The notes beneath the pieces are model-generated. The model was given only the letters and a program-made list of their open reading frames with translations. It did not search any database and was not told the DNA's origin. The position numbers and the translations under genes were made by a program. From assembly GCA_003218305.1 (NCBI GenBank), contig QHMY01000048.1, forward strand, positions 1 to 54,419: a stretch of 54,419 nucleotides of DNA. Reading direction: 5' to 3'. Shown in pieces: positions 19,512-28,428 of this stretch (position 1 is the first letter of the stretch; each line of letters opens with the position of its first letter). Source of the stretch: Verrucomicrobiota bacterium. GTDB taxonomy: Bacteria > Verrucomicrobiota > Verrucomicrobiia > Chthoniobacterales > UBA10450.

Positions 19512-21908
19512 CTACTTCATTCCCGGCAGATCAGGCGCCGGAAGATCAAGTTGCTTTCCATCGCCCGGCTTCGGGCAGTCGGGACAATCGTCGTTCTCGA
19601 TCTCCGGGCCAAGGTGGGTCTTGTCCGAGTTTTTTTGCCGCAGGCGATAGAGATCGAGTTTGGTCAATGCAACTTCTGGTCGCATGAGAATGAGCAACTC
19701 GCGGCGCGTCTTTGCCTTTGTCGTGTTTCGAAATATAGCGCCAATAACCGGAATCCTGCTCAAGAGAGGAATGCCGTTCGTGTCGCGTCGTGCCTCGTCC
19801 TGGATTAGACCACCCAGAACGATGGTTGAGCAATTAGGCGCCGAAACAGTGGTCTTGATGTACTTCGTGGCAATGGTGGGGATATTGTTATTCTCGAGTT
19901 GGGTGAAACCCGCGACGCTGTCGAGTTTTTGGAGGATCTCGAGCGTCACCTCCTTCTCTGAGTTAATCAGCGGCACCACTTCAAGCTGCAGGGCAATTTT
20001 CTTGTATTGAATGTTCGACTGCTGGGCGATTCCATTGTTAACGCCAACGTTTGCAATGGTATTGACCGGGACCGGAATTTCCTGGCCCGAAGCAATAATG
20101 GCTTTCTTGTTGTTCGTTGTAAAAACAGTCGGTCGCGAGAGCACCTTAAAATTGCCCGTCGAATGCAGCATCTTGACGATCGCCAGGAGAGAATTTCCGG
20201 CGGCCAGATAGACATTCGTTCCGCCCACAGCCGCGTTCGCGATTCGCCTGAAATTAAGGATGTTCGCGGGGTCCAATATCCCCCCATTGAGACCGTTATT
20301 CGTCGGAAAGCCGTTATCCCCTAATTCCGATGGCGGCAGCTGGGTGCTGAGCGAATTGTTCCGGGAAGTAATAACACCGCTCACGGACTCTTTAGCCCTT
20401 CCGAAATAGTCGACCCCAAACTCGTCGTTCTTATCGAGCTGAAGTTCGCCAATCACGGTGCTCAAAGCCACCTGCGGTGCCCTCACGTCCATTTCATCGA
20501 GGATCTTCATTACCTTCACGACGACCTCCCGATTACCCAGGACAATGATCGAATTGGCGCGTTGATCGGAAATGATCTTAGCGTTGCCGATCGTGACCGC
20601 TTTCGGCGTGGTATCAACCGCCTGGGTGGATAGTTCTTCCGAGAAATTCTGGCCGCCGGAGCTCGAACCCGATGACCCGCCATTTTCGAATCCGCCCGGG
20701 TTTGAAGTCGGCCGCGACCGCGGTTGCTGCGTGTTCGCCCCCGCGGCCGGGTTCGAAGTTTCTCCGCCACCCTGTTGATTGGTGCCCGGCTCCGTCAACG
20801 CCTGCACCAAAACCGGCAGGATGTCGGACGCGGAGATGTAGCGAAGCGGACGTGTAATCGGTTTGCCGAATTCGACGTTCGCGTCGAACTCCGCGATCAG
20901 CTTGCGCACAAACGGCATGTTGATCGGACGCGTGATCACGTGAATCCGGTTCGTCCGTACATCCGCAGCAATCTTAATCTTGCCGACGACGATGGAGTCC
21001 TCGGAGAGTGCCGTGAGCGCCCCAAGCTCCGCTTCCTCTTTAGTAGGCGCCGGGACCACCCCGGGGACGACGGGACGAACACCTTTCACCCCAGCCGCGT
21101 TCGGCTGCGCGGGCGGCACGCCACCCGGAGTCGAAGGCTGAGCTCCCTTGTCGAAAACTTCCTTCAGCATCTCGACCACCTTGGTCGCATCGGCCCGCTC
21201 CAATTTGATGAACTCGCTCACCACCTCGGCTGGCGGAATGTCGACCTGGTCGATGATCCGAACGAGCGCCCGGATCGTGCTCGAGTTTTCGGTTACGATG
21301 ATGCTCGACGACTTGGGCAGGGCGAGAAACGAAGTGAAAGTCTGAGGCGGCGAAAGATACTGTCCGAGCACCTGCTGGAGCTCGAGCGGATCGGCATAAC
21401 GCAGTTTAAACACAAAACTGATGATGTGGTCGCCGGCCGGGATGTCCGCATCGTCCGAGATGATGGGGACGCCCGCGCCCCGGGGGTTTTTCCCGGTGCC
21501 GATCACCTTCACAATGTCGTTCTCCGCCGGCACGAGCGAGTAGCCGTTCATGAGCAAATTCATCTCGATGATTTTGATGGCTTCATCGCGAGGAACCGGA
21601 CGGTTCAGAAAGATGTTCACCTTGCCTTGGACGAAATTATCCATGACCAGCTTCTTGCCGGTCAGCTGGGAATAGAGGTGCAGCACATCGGCGACGTCGC
21701 TATTGGGATATTGTAACGTCACCATCTTGTCCCCCGCAGCCGGAGCGGGGGGAGCGCCCGCAGCAGGCGGTGCACCCGCAGCAGGCGGCGCGGCCGGAGG
21801 AGGCGCCGCGGCCTCTGCTGGAGCGGCCTGAGCAGCCAACAGCGCTGGGTAGAAACTGGAACTGAACGCTGCAAGAGACAGCGCTGCTATGCAGAAAAGC
21901 CGGAGCAC
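19512..21908 (-). CDS. gspD: Type II secretion system secretin (GspD family)
   Basis: This protein forms the outer-membrane gate of a type II secretion system. It has about 798 residues from the GTG at 21908. A signal peptide (VLRLFCIAALSLAAFSSSFY) is followed by an alanine/proline-rich segment (APPPAAPPAAGAPPAAG). The N0 domain is VTLQYPNSDVADVLHLYSQL, and repeated N1-N3 KH-like domains follow, with a low-complexity Ser/Gly/Asn loop inside N3. The C-terminal secretin domain ends with the VLGGLIQDE and IPVIGAIFRNT motifs. The open frame continues upstream to 22100 but only through a dispersed repeat, so I reject that start. A TTG at 21929 is the other possibility. Confidence 0.93.
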   Translation of the reverse strand: MLRLFCIAALSLAAFSSSFYPALLAAQAAPAEAAAPPPAAPPAAGAPPAAGAPPAPAAGDKMVTLQYPNSDVADVLHLYSQLTGKKLVMDNFVQGKVNIFLNRPVPRDEAIKIIEMNLLMNGYSLVPAENDIVKVIGTGKNPRGAGVPIISDDADIPAGDHIISFVFKLRYADPLELQQVLGQYLSPPQTFTSFLALPKSSSIIVTENSSTIRALVRIIDQVDIPPAEVVSEFIKLERADATKVVEMLKEVFDKGAQPSTPGGVPPAQPNAAGVKGVRPVVPGVVPAPTKEEAELGALTALSEDSIVVGKIKIAADVRTNRIHVITRPINMPFVRKLIAEFDANVEFGKPITRPLRYISASDILPVLVQALTEPGTNQQGGGETSNPAAGANTQQPRSRPTSNPGGFENGGSSGSSSGGQNFSEELSTQAVDTTPKAVTIGNAKIISDQRANSIIVLGNREVVVKVMKILDEMDVRAPQVALSTVIGELQLDKNDEFGVDYFGRAKESVSGVITSRNNSLSTQLPPSELGDNGFPTNNGLNGGILDPANILNFRRIANAAVGGTNVYLAAGNSLLAIVKMLHSTGNFKVLSRPTVFTTNNKKAIIASGQEIPVPVNTIANVGVNNGIAQQSNIQYKKIALQLEVVPLINSEKEVTLEILQKLDSVAGFTQLENNNIPTIATKYIKTTVSAPNCSTIVLGGLIQDEARRDTNGIPLLSRIPVIGAIFRNTTKAKTRRELLILMRPEVALTKLDLYRLRQKNSDKTHLGPEIENDDCPDCPKPGDGKQLDLPAPDLPGMK

Positions 21909-22041
21909 GGGTTTTATGTAATAGGTCAAGGGGGTGCGGTCAACCCCGTTCCCTCTGGGAAAGGTCGATTTTCCAGGATTTCCAGGGAAGCCTGAATGAC
22001 ATTTCGAATCGCCATCGGCAAGCGGTGTCTCTAAAAGGCAG

Positions 22042-22070
22042 AAAGTCCAACGCTCAACACCCAACGTCCA
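22042..22070. repeat. Copy of the GTCCAACG repeat between gspD and the NTF2-like gene
   Basis: A 29-bp stretch built of AAAGTCCAACGCTCAAC and CCAACGTCCA matches the words of the inverted repeat before rpe and of the copy before pheS. It lies in the divergent spacer, 9 bp before the ATG at 22080. Confidence 0.7.
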
Positions 22071-22079
22071 TTGAAGAGC

Positions 22080-22544
22080 ATGATTCGTCCGTTTCGCCAC
22101 AGAGCGATCATAGCGGTCGCAATCGCCGGCCTAATTAACCCCGTATTATTCGCGGCCGCAGAAAGCTCGCGGCTCGGTTCGAGGGACGAGGCGGAAATCC
22201 GCACGGTGCTGTCGGCCCAGGTCACGGCTTGGAACCGCGGCGATATCGATGGCTTTATGAAGGGCTACGCCCGCTCCGCCGCGACCGAGTTTGTCGCGGG
22301 CGATCAACTCACTCGAGGGTGGCAAACCGTGCGCGATCGCTACCGGAAGAAATACGACAGCCGCGAGAAAAAGGGGACGCTCACCTTCTCGGAGCTGAAG
22401 ATCACGGGTCTGGGCAACGACGCCGCAATGGTCAGCGGCCGCTGGGGCCTGGTCCGCCAAAAGGACAAACCGCACGGGCGCTTTACCCTGCTCTTCCGGC
22501 GCACGTCGGAAGGCTGGCGCATTGTGCACGATCACACGTCATAA
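22080..22544 (+). CDS. Secreted NTF2-like (SnoaL/DUF4440-type) protein of unknown function
   Basis: The protein has 154 residues with a signal peptide (AIIAVAIAGLINPVLFAAA) and one NTF2-like cone domain. Typical words are VLSAQVTAWNRGDIDGFMKGY near the start of the domain and a C-terminal FTLLFRRTSEGWRIVHDHTS. Such domains bind small ligands or catalyse isomerase-like reactions, but no active-site residues can be assigned. The ATG at 22080 was preferred over a TTG three codons upstream that lies at the repeat edge. It is divergent from gspD. Confidence 0.8.
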   Translation: MIRPFRHRAIIAVAIAGLINPVLFAAAESSRLGSRDEAEIRTVLSAQVTAWNRGDIDGFMKGYARSAATEFVAGDQLTRGWQTVRDRYRKKYDSREKKGTLTFSELKITGLGNDAAMVSGRWGLVRQKDKPHGRFTLLFRRTSEGWRIVHDHTS

Positions 22545-22576
22545 GCCCGGCTGACGCAACGCGCCAACGCAACCGT

Positions 22577-22752
22577 TGTCATCCCGAGCCGCGCAGACGG
22601 CGAGGGACCTCCCTCCCGGAGATTGTGCCACGCTGGGGACAGCGCGCGTAACTTGACGAGCACGTCTAACACCTCGCGGGAGCGGTTAAGCGCTCGTGAG
22701 GTCGGCGCTCCTCCCATGGTCGCGATCCCGGTCTGCGCGGCTCGGGATGACA
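22577..22752. repeat. Fold-back element with 21-bp perfect terminal inverted repeats (TGTCATCCCGAGC family)
   Basis: The ends TGTCATCCCGAGCCGCGCAG(A) at 22577-22597 and 22732-22752 are perfect inverted repeats bounding a 176-bp non-coding element. It fills most of the gap between the NTF2-like gene and mpl, which converge on it. A second copy lies between pheS and pheT and a variant lies at 53451-53634. No coding capacity is seen. Confidence 0.9.
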
Positions 22753-22765
22753 GGCCTTCCCACCG

Positions 22766-24160
22766 CTATCCCTGTTTCAATCTTTCGAGCAACTTTCCGT
22801 GAATCCCGTCAAAGCCGCCGTTGCTGAAAACAACGACGACATCTGGCGGCTTCAGCAGGGGGACCAACCGGTCCAGAATATGGGCCACATCCGGCTCGTA
22901 AAAAGCCGGCCGGCCTGATTCCGCGATCGCCGCCACCACCGCCGCTGGATTCAGCCGGTCCGCTTCCGGGAGCTGGTCGAGACGCGCCACTTGCGAGATG
23001 AAAACGCCGTCCGCCAGTTTCAACGCGTCGGGCAGCTCCTGCTGGAAGACCGCGCGCCGGGTCGTATTCGAACGCGGCTCGAAAATAGCCCACAACCGGC
23101 TGCCCGGATACCGCTGCCGCAGTGCCCGCAGCGTCTCGCGGATCGCGGTCGGATGATGCCCGAAATCGTCGATCACTTTCACCCCGCCCGCTTCGCCGCG
23201 CACCTCCTGCCGCCGCGCGATCCCCTGAAATTGCTTCAGCGCCGTGCGGATATCCTCCGGCGAAATGCCATAGAAGCGCGAGGCCGAAATCGCCATGGCG
23301 GCATTGCGCACATTGAACTCTCCGACCAACGGCACCTCGAATTCATCACTGCCCAGGGTGAAGCTCGATCCTTCGGAAGAATAAGCGACGTCCCGGATTT
23401 GCTGCCCGCAATTGGGCGAAAACCCAATTTCCAGGAGCTGCGCGAGGCAATGACGCCCGACCTCCACACAGTTAGGATCATCGCCGTTCAGGAGCACCAT
23501 GCCATTTTGCGGCACAATATTGAGCAGCCTGCGGAAACTGAGCTTGATCTCGTCGAGGTCGCGAAAGATATCCGCATGATCGAACTCGATGTTGTTTACG
23601 ATCAACAACTCCGGCAGGTAATGAACGAATTTTGAGCGCTTGTCGAAAAAGGCCGAATCGTATTCGTCCCCTTCGATCACGAAATATTTCGAGTCGTTGA
23701 AGCGCGCGCCCTGCCCGAGATTTTTCGGGATCCCGCCGATGACGTAGCTGGGATCGAGCTTCGCTGAAGTCATGATCCAGGCCAGGAGGGAAGTGGTGGT
23801 CGTCTTTCCGTGCGTGCCGGTGACGACGAGATTGTGCCGGCCGCGGAGAAAAAACTGTTTCAGCACTTCCGGCAGTGACGCGTAATACAGCTTCCGGTTC
23901 AGGACGGCCTCCACCTCGGGATTGCCGCGGGTCATGGCGTTTCCGATCACGATGATTTCGGCCTCGGCCGGAATATTTTCGGGACGATACCCCTGACGGA
24001 GCGCAATGCCCTTGCTCTCCAGGAACGTCGACATCGGCGGATAAATATTTTCGTCCGAACCGGTGACCGTGTAACCGCGCTCTCGCAGCGCCGCGGCCAC
24101 CGCTCCCATCGCCGTGCCGCAAATGCCGAGAAAATGAAAATGAGCCGGAGTGCCGATCAC
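22766..24160 (-). CDS. mpl: UDP-N-acetylmuramate:L-alanyl-gamma-D-glutamyl-meso-diaminopimelate ligase
   Basis: Mpl reattaches recycled murein tripeptide to UDP-MurNAc, bypassing MurC, MurD and MurE. The protein has 464 residues. The Mur ligase N-domain motif is HFHFLGICGTAMGA, and the ATP loop is VVTGTHGKTTTTSLLAW. The central domain has FVIEGDEYDSAF and IEFDHADIF, and the C-domain has DDFGHHPTA. YVIGGIPKNLGQGAR and the overall order fit Mpl better than MurC. It starts with GTG, since no ATG lies near the correct N-terminus. It stands outside any division-wall cluster. Confidence 0.93.
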   Translation of the reverse strand: MIGTPAHFHFLGICGTAMGAVAAALRERGYTVTGSDENIYPPMSTFLESKGIALRQGYRPENIPAEAEIIVIGNAMTRGNPEVEAVLNRKLYYASLPEVLKQFFLRGRHNLVVTGTHGKTTTTSLLAWIMTSAKLDPSYVIGGIPKNLGQGARFNDSKYFVIEGDEYDSAFFDKRSKFVHYLPELLIVNNIEFDHADIFRDLDEIKLSFRRLLNIVPQNGMVLLNGDDPNCVEVGRHCLAQLLEIGFSPNCGQQIRDVAYSSEGSSFTLGSDEFEVPLVGEFNVRNAAMAISASRFYGISPEDIRTALKQFQGIARRQEVRGEAGGVKVIDDFGHHPTAIRETLRALRQRYPGSRLWAIFEPRSNTTRRAVFQQELPDALKLADGVFISQVARLDQLPEADRLNPAAVVAAIAESGRPAFYEPDVAHILDRLVPLLKPPDVVVVFSNGGFDGIHGKLLERLKQG

Positions 24161-24243
24161 GCCGGTTCTTTACCCCGCGAGTTTCGTTTTGGCTACTGAA
24201 ACGCGAGCCTGCGGACGGCTGCCCATGATTCCCGGCGCTGTCG

Positions 24244-25563
24244 CTAAAGGAATTTGATTCGCGCTGCGGCGAATCTCAGCATGCGCACGAGGATCAATCC
24301 ATGTTTCCAGCGCTCGATATTGGTCGCGCCGTAAGTGCGCTCGCGGTAGTGAATCGGCACCTCCACGATGCGCAGAGCCATGCGCGCCGCGCCGAAAATT
24401 AGATCGAAATCCCCGAAAGGATCGAACTCGCCGAAATACGCTCGATGCGCCGCGAGCTTCAGATAATTTTCCCTGGTCAGGACTTTCGTGCCGCAAAGGG
24501 TGTCCTTGAAACGCTGGCCCAGGACAAAGGAAAACATCACGGCAAAGAACTTGTTCCCCAGCAGATTAAAGAATCGCATCGCCTGTTTCTCCATCGGATA
24601 GACGAGGCGGCTCCCGTTGATGAATTCGCCCTTTCGCGTCGTCAGCGCGTCGTAGAACCGCGGCAATTCTTCCGGAGGCATCGTCAGGTCCGCGTCCAGG
24701 ATCATCAGGATTTCCTTTGTCGCCATCGAGAAACCCTTGCGCACCGCGTCGCCCTTTCCCGCGCCCTCCTGCCGATCGATTTGAATGTTGTGGGTCGCCT
24801 GATATTTCTCCTTCAGCTCGCAGATGGTTTCCCATGTGTTGTCCGTGGAGTGGCCCTCGATGAAAATAATTTCGTCGTCCGGCCCCATCCTGGGAGTGCG
24901 AAGAATGGCGGCTTCGATATTTCCGGCTTCGTTTCGCGCCGGGATAATGACCGACACCGACGGAGGTTTGTCGCCCTCCGATTTGGCCAGGCCAAGGGGT
25001 CGAACCACCGCAATGTTGACCAGATTAAAAAGGCGGAAACCCGGCAGCGGCGCCAGAAACCGATTCGCCAGATAGCTGATCAGTGGGATATAGGCGGGGA
25101 CAAGCAGCTTACTCTCCTGCCGCACTAACTCGTAGTTCGCCAGGAGGAGAAGGTTCCGCATATCTTCGTTGGCCAGCCAATTTTCCTCCGGCGTTTTCAC
25201 CCGGGCGCCCAGCGCGGTGGCGAGGCGCAGCCATGGTTTCCAGAGCGTGCTGTAAAACATGATGACGACTCGCGTCGAGGGCAGCAGAGCCAGTCGGAGC
25301 GTTTCGAGAAAACCCTGGACGTCCGCTTCGTAATGCAGATTCCCGTTCAGTAGGACATAGTCGGGGCGGAACTCCGCCAGCGCCCCAAAATCAAGCCGCG
25401 CCTCACGCATTTCCCGGGAGGGACTCTGGAGAACGAGCAATTCCTGTTCGGGGAATTCCAGCGGCTCCGCTATTTTTTTAGCGCTGATTTCCGCGACGCG
25501 ATCACCCGGGCGAACGTAGAGACGGAGATAGTCCCGCAGCTTGGAATAGAGATAAGTCCGCAT
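24244..25563 (-). CDS. Family 2 glycosyltransferase with N-terminal methyltransferase-like domain
   Basis: The protein has 439 residues. Residues 1 to about 195 resemble a degenerate Rossmann methyltransferase fold (GDRVAEISAKK, RPDYVLLNGNLHYEADVQGFL, RVVIMFYSTLW) but lack a clear SAM-binding glycine loop. From about 200 there is a GT-A family 2 domain (SVSVIIPARNEAGNIEAAI) with the metal motif Asp290-Ala-Asp292 and a DPM1/polyprenyl-phosphate-type C-terminus (VPIHYRERTYGATNIERW). It probably transfers a sugar to a polyprenyl phosphate. It lies downstream of a GT-C membrane protein on the same strand, 51 bp apart, and upstream of mpl. Confidence 0.85.
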   Translation of the reverse strand: MRTYLYSKLRDYLRLYVRPGDRVAEISAKKIAEPLEFPEQELLVLQSPSREMREARLDFGALAEFRPDYVLLNGNLHYEADVQGFLETLRLALLPSTRVVIMFYSTLWKPWLRLATALGARVKTPEENWLANEDMRNLLLLANYELVRQESKLLVPAYIPLISYLANRFLAPLPGFRLFNLVNIAVVRPLGLAKSEGDKPPSVSVIIPARNEAGNIEAAILRTPRMGPDDEIIFIEGHSTDNTWETICELKEKYQATHNIQIDRQEGAGKGDAVRKGFSMATKEILMILDADLTMPPEELPRFYDALTTRKGEFINGSRLVYPMEKQAMRFFNLLGNKFFAVMFSFVLGQRFKDTLCGTKVLTRENYLKLAAHRAYFGEFDPFGDFDLIFGAARMALRIVEVPIHYRERTYGATNIERWKHGLILVRMLRFAAARIKFL

Positions 25564-25614
25564 GGAAAATGGCCTTGGCTGGCCGAATGGAACTGCGTCA
25601 GGAACACGTCATTC

Positions 25615-27090
25615 TCAGGCCGCCATTAACACGGTAATTCCACACTGGACGATAACGAGAGTCAGGACATCAAACGCGAGTTTCGGCCATTTGGCTACGA
25701 CCGTTCGGTCGAGCAGGAGAAATCCCGCCAAGAAAAAACAGAGGAGGGAAATCATATAGAGGCGTGACTGCCAAGACCCCGTCAGAGCGGACCAATAAAG
25801 GAACGGAATGAGGAGAAACATGAGCAGAAAGAAGGCCGTGCCCAGCAGCAGAGCGACATCCTCGTGCTCGAGTTTGTCTTTCCAAAGGTGTCGGACCGCT
25901 CCAAAGAGAATCCAAGGCGTGCCTATCAGGGCAAGCAAGGTCCAGATGGTTCCCAATGTCATCGACGCCACCATTATCTCAGTTTTCCCAGAGCGGCGGA
26001 CCTTATAATCCGGGATTAGAAAACGGTCGATACTTTGAGCGCCGGGCAACTCCTGAAAATGGTTATGGGTGTCAGTAAAAACGCCCATATGTTCCAAGGC
26101 CAGGAAACTGTGGCGGTGCGCCTCCCGGAAGCCAAACGTGTACGGATCTGACGCCTTTCGGATGTAAAACTCGGGCGCGCTGAAAAGTTCAATGTCCCTT
26201 TTCTTTAGGAGAAGCAGATCTCGGTAAGTGTACTCAGGCTGCGAAGGCGCCCCTCCCTTGGGAATCCAAATTGTTTTCGCAGCAGCGTCCGGCACCCGCG
26301 TGCTCTGCCAAAAATCATGAAGAACCAGAGCCGAGGGAGCGACCAGGCTCAGGGCGCAGATCGCCACGAAACGCTTCAGAGGCCATCTCCGATTCCACCA
26401 CAGAAAAAGAAAAATGATGAAAAGCGCCGGAGGAAAGGCCATGAAATTGTACTTGCTCCAAATCCCCAGCGTCAGGACCAACCCGAGGAGTGCCGCGTTT
26501 TTCAGAGTGGAAGTTTCTTCGGACAGGAACTTGTCAAAACGAAAAAGCAGCAGGACAAAAACGGGAATCGTCATCCAATCCGTTCCGATCGCCACGACGT
26601 GGATGAGTCGGGCCGGCAGGAATGTCACAAACAAAACGAAGGCCAAATGGAGGATGGGCGACCTAAAACGCCGCTCCGTGTAGAGAAAAAACCACCACAG
26701 AGCCACCGTGTTTACAACCAGCTCGATGATCGAATACGTGATGATGAACCCGTTATTCTTTCCAATGAGCCGGAAAAGCCCGTGCCCGATGAGATCGTAA
26801 ATGGGCGGATCCCCCATGGAAAAATCGAAAAATCGATTCGGATTGAGGATCCGCGCCAAATGAGTGTTGTAATCCCCTCCAATGTAGCCGCCGTTAAATA
26901 TGGCAAAGATCGAGAGGAGAAACGAAAAGCCCAGAGCCCAGGCCCAAAGAACCCTGGGCCGAGAGAGCCATTTCGATTCCTGAGCCGTTTGAAGGCGACC
27001 TTCGACCGCTTCCGCGCGACTTTGATCGCTGGTCGCTGGCTGCGTTTGGGGGACTGGGTTCGGGCCCAGCACACTGGCTAAGTCAGTCAC
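25615..27090 (-). CDS. Multi-spanning membrane protein, probable GT-C glycosyltransferase
   Basis: The protein has 491 residues. A polar N-terminal tail (about 45 residues) is followed by roughly ten hydrophobic helices. The first periplasmic loop has an acidic motif (GGYIGGDYNTHLA) in the position where GT-C enzymes carry the catalytic aspartate, and a large soluble loop lies around residues 270-340. The architecture and neighbour suggest a polyprenyl-phosphate-sugar-dependent transferase or flippase-like protein, but I recognise no named family. It starts with GTG. Confidence 0.65.
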   Translation of the reverse strand: MTDLASVLGPNPVPQTQPATSDQSRAEAVEGRLQTAQESKWLSRPRVLWAWALGFSFLLSIFAIFNGGYIGGDYNTHLARILNPNRFFDFSMGDPPIYDLIGHGLFRLIGKNNGFIITYSIIELVVNTVALWWFFLYTERRFRSPILHLAFVLFVTFLPARLIHVVAIGTDWMTIPVFVLLLFRFDKFLSEETSTLKNAALLGLVLTLGIWSKYNFMAFPPALFIIFLFLWWNRRWPLKRFVAICALSLVAPSALVLHDFWQSTRVPDAAAKTIWIPKGGAPSQPEYTYRDLLLLKKRDIELFSAPEFYIRKASDPYTFGFREAHRHSFLALEHMGVFTDTHNHFQELPGAQSIDRFLIPDYKVRRSGKTEIMVASMTLGTIWTLLALIGTPWILFGAVRHLWKDKLEHEDVALLLGTAFFLLMFLLIPFLYWSALTGSWQSRLYMISLLCFFLAGFLLLDRTVVAKWPKLAFDVLTLVIVQCGITVLMAA

Positions 27091-27258
27091 GGGAATGCTT
27101 CTACTCGGCCAACCGTGGTTTGGCTAGTGAAACGCTTTCGGCCCGGCTCGGTGCCCTTCTGCCTCAAAATTGCCTTTAAAGGAACCCGGAAAAAGGTTAG
27201 CGGTCTCGTGCTTAACGATGAAGAGCCCGAAAAACAGGAATTGTCAGGGAGACAGACG

Positions 27259-28326
27259 ATGCGGGCCGAACCCCGAGGTTCGGACTCTTCAATGAAAACT
27301 GAGCAACCGGAGCCGGCGAACAGCCTGGCCCAACCCGCCGCACCGGGATCGCTACTCATTTCGATCATCCTCCCCCTCTATAACGAAGGCGCCAATTTGC
27401 GCGCCTTCCTCTCCGATGTGAGGACCGCCCTGGATGCGACCGGCCATCCTTTCGAATTGATCCTCATCGACGATGGCTCACCCGACGACACCTGGAAGGT
27501 AATTTCGGACGAAGCGCGCCTGTTTCCCGCCATCCGGGCCGTACGACTAAGCCGGAATTTTGGCAAGGAATTGGCGGTGTGCGCGGGGTTGGAGCGCGCA
27601 CGCGGTGATGCCATGGTCCTGATGGACGGCGACGGACAGCATCCGCCGGCCCTTTTGCCGGACATGGTGCGCCTCTGGGAAACGACCGGAGCGGATATTG
27701 TCGAGGCGGTTAAGATCAAGCGCGGGGCCGAATCGTTGTCCAGCAAAGTGAGCGCGCTGCTTTTCTACCTTATCCTGAACAAACTCTCGGGCTTTGATTT
27801 GAAGGGCGCGTCGGATTTCAAGCTGATGGACCGCAAGGCGATCAACGCCTGGCTCGAAATGAGGGAGAGGAATGTTTTCTTCCGCGGCATGACCGCCTGG
27901 ATGGGCTTCACTACCGTCCGCATTCCATTTGAAGTGGCTCCCCGGTCCGCCGGCAAATCCAGTTGGTCGTATCTGAAACGCCTGAGACTCGCCGTGACGG
28001 GAGTGACTGCTTTCTCGTCGTTTCCTTTGCAACTGGTGACTTTGGCGGGTGCGGTCTTCTTTGTCTTTGCCGTTCTCTTGGGAGCGCAAACGCTCTATCT
28101 CAAACTGGCCGACCGCGCCGTCAGCGGTTTCGCAACGGTCATTCTCCTGGAATTGATCATCGGCAGTTCGCTGATGATCAGCCTGGGGATCGTGGGCGCA
28201 TACCTGGCGCGTATTTACGAAGAGGTGAAAAGCAGGCCTCGCTACGTCGTGGCGCAATCCATCGAACAGAAACATGACCGAATGCCTCCTGCTAGCATAA
28301 CCGCGTCCCCTTCGGATGCAGCTTAA
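27259..28326 (+). CDS. Polyprenyl-phosphate glycosyltransferase, family 2 (GtrB/DPM1-like)
   Basis: The protein has 355 residues. The GT-A domain begins at about residue 35 (LISIILPLYNEGANLRAFL) with LIDDGSPDDTW and the DxD-like MDGDGQHPP, then SDFKLMDRKAINAW. Two C-terminal membrane helices are followed by the conserved GAYLARIYEEVKSRPRYVV end. Such enzymes load a sugar onto undecaprenyl phosphate at the cytoplasmic face. The ATG at 27259 has a good GGGAG seven bases upstream. It is divergent from the GT-C gene at 25615-27090, so the pair may supply donor and transferase. Confidence 0.88.
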   Translation: MRAEPRGSDSSMKTEQPEPANSLAQPAAPGSLLISIILPLYNEGANLRAFLSDVRTALDATGHPFELILIDDGSPDDTWKVISDEARLFPAIRAVRLSRNFGKELAVCAGLERARGDAMVLMDGDGQHPPALLPDMVRLWETTGADIVEAVKIKRGAESLSSKVSALLFYLILNKLSGFDLKGASDFKLMDRKAINAWLEMRERNVFFRGMTAWMGFTTVRIPFEVAPRSAGKSSWSYLKRLRLAVTGVTAFSSFPLQLVTLAGAVFFVFAVLLGAQTLYLKLADRAVSGFATVILLELIIGSSLMISLGIVGAYLARIYEEVKSRPRYVVAQSIEQKHDRMPPASITASPSDAA

Positions 28327-28428
28327 AGAAAACAGAATCGTTATCTCGTTTCCGTCCGCAAAACCATTCGTCGGCGCGGGCAACTCCCTCCCGGGGAGAG
28401 ATCATTCGGCCGCACCCCGATCGGCCCG

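Noticed and set aside
21909-22100. Upstream extension of the gspD frame to a start at 22100
   Set aside because: The added 64 codons read through a dispersed repeat and precede a complete signal peptide, so they are unlikely to be translated.
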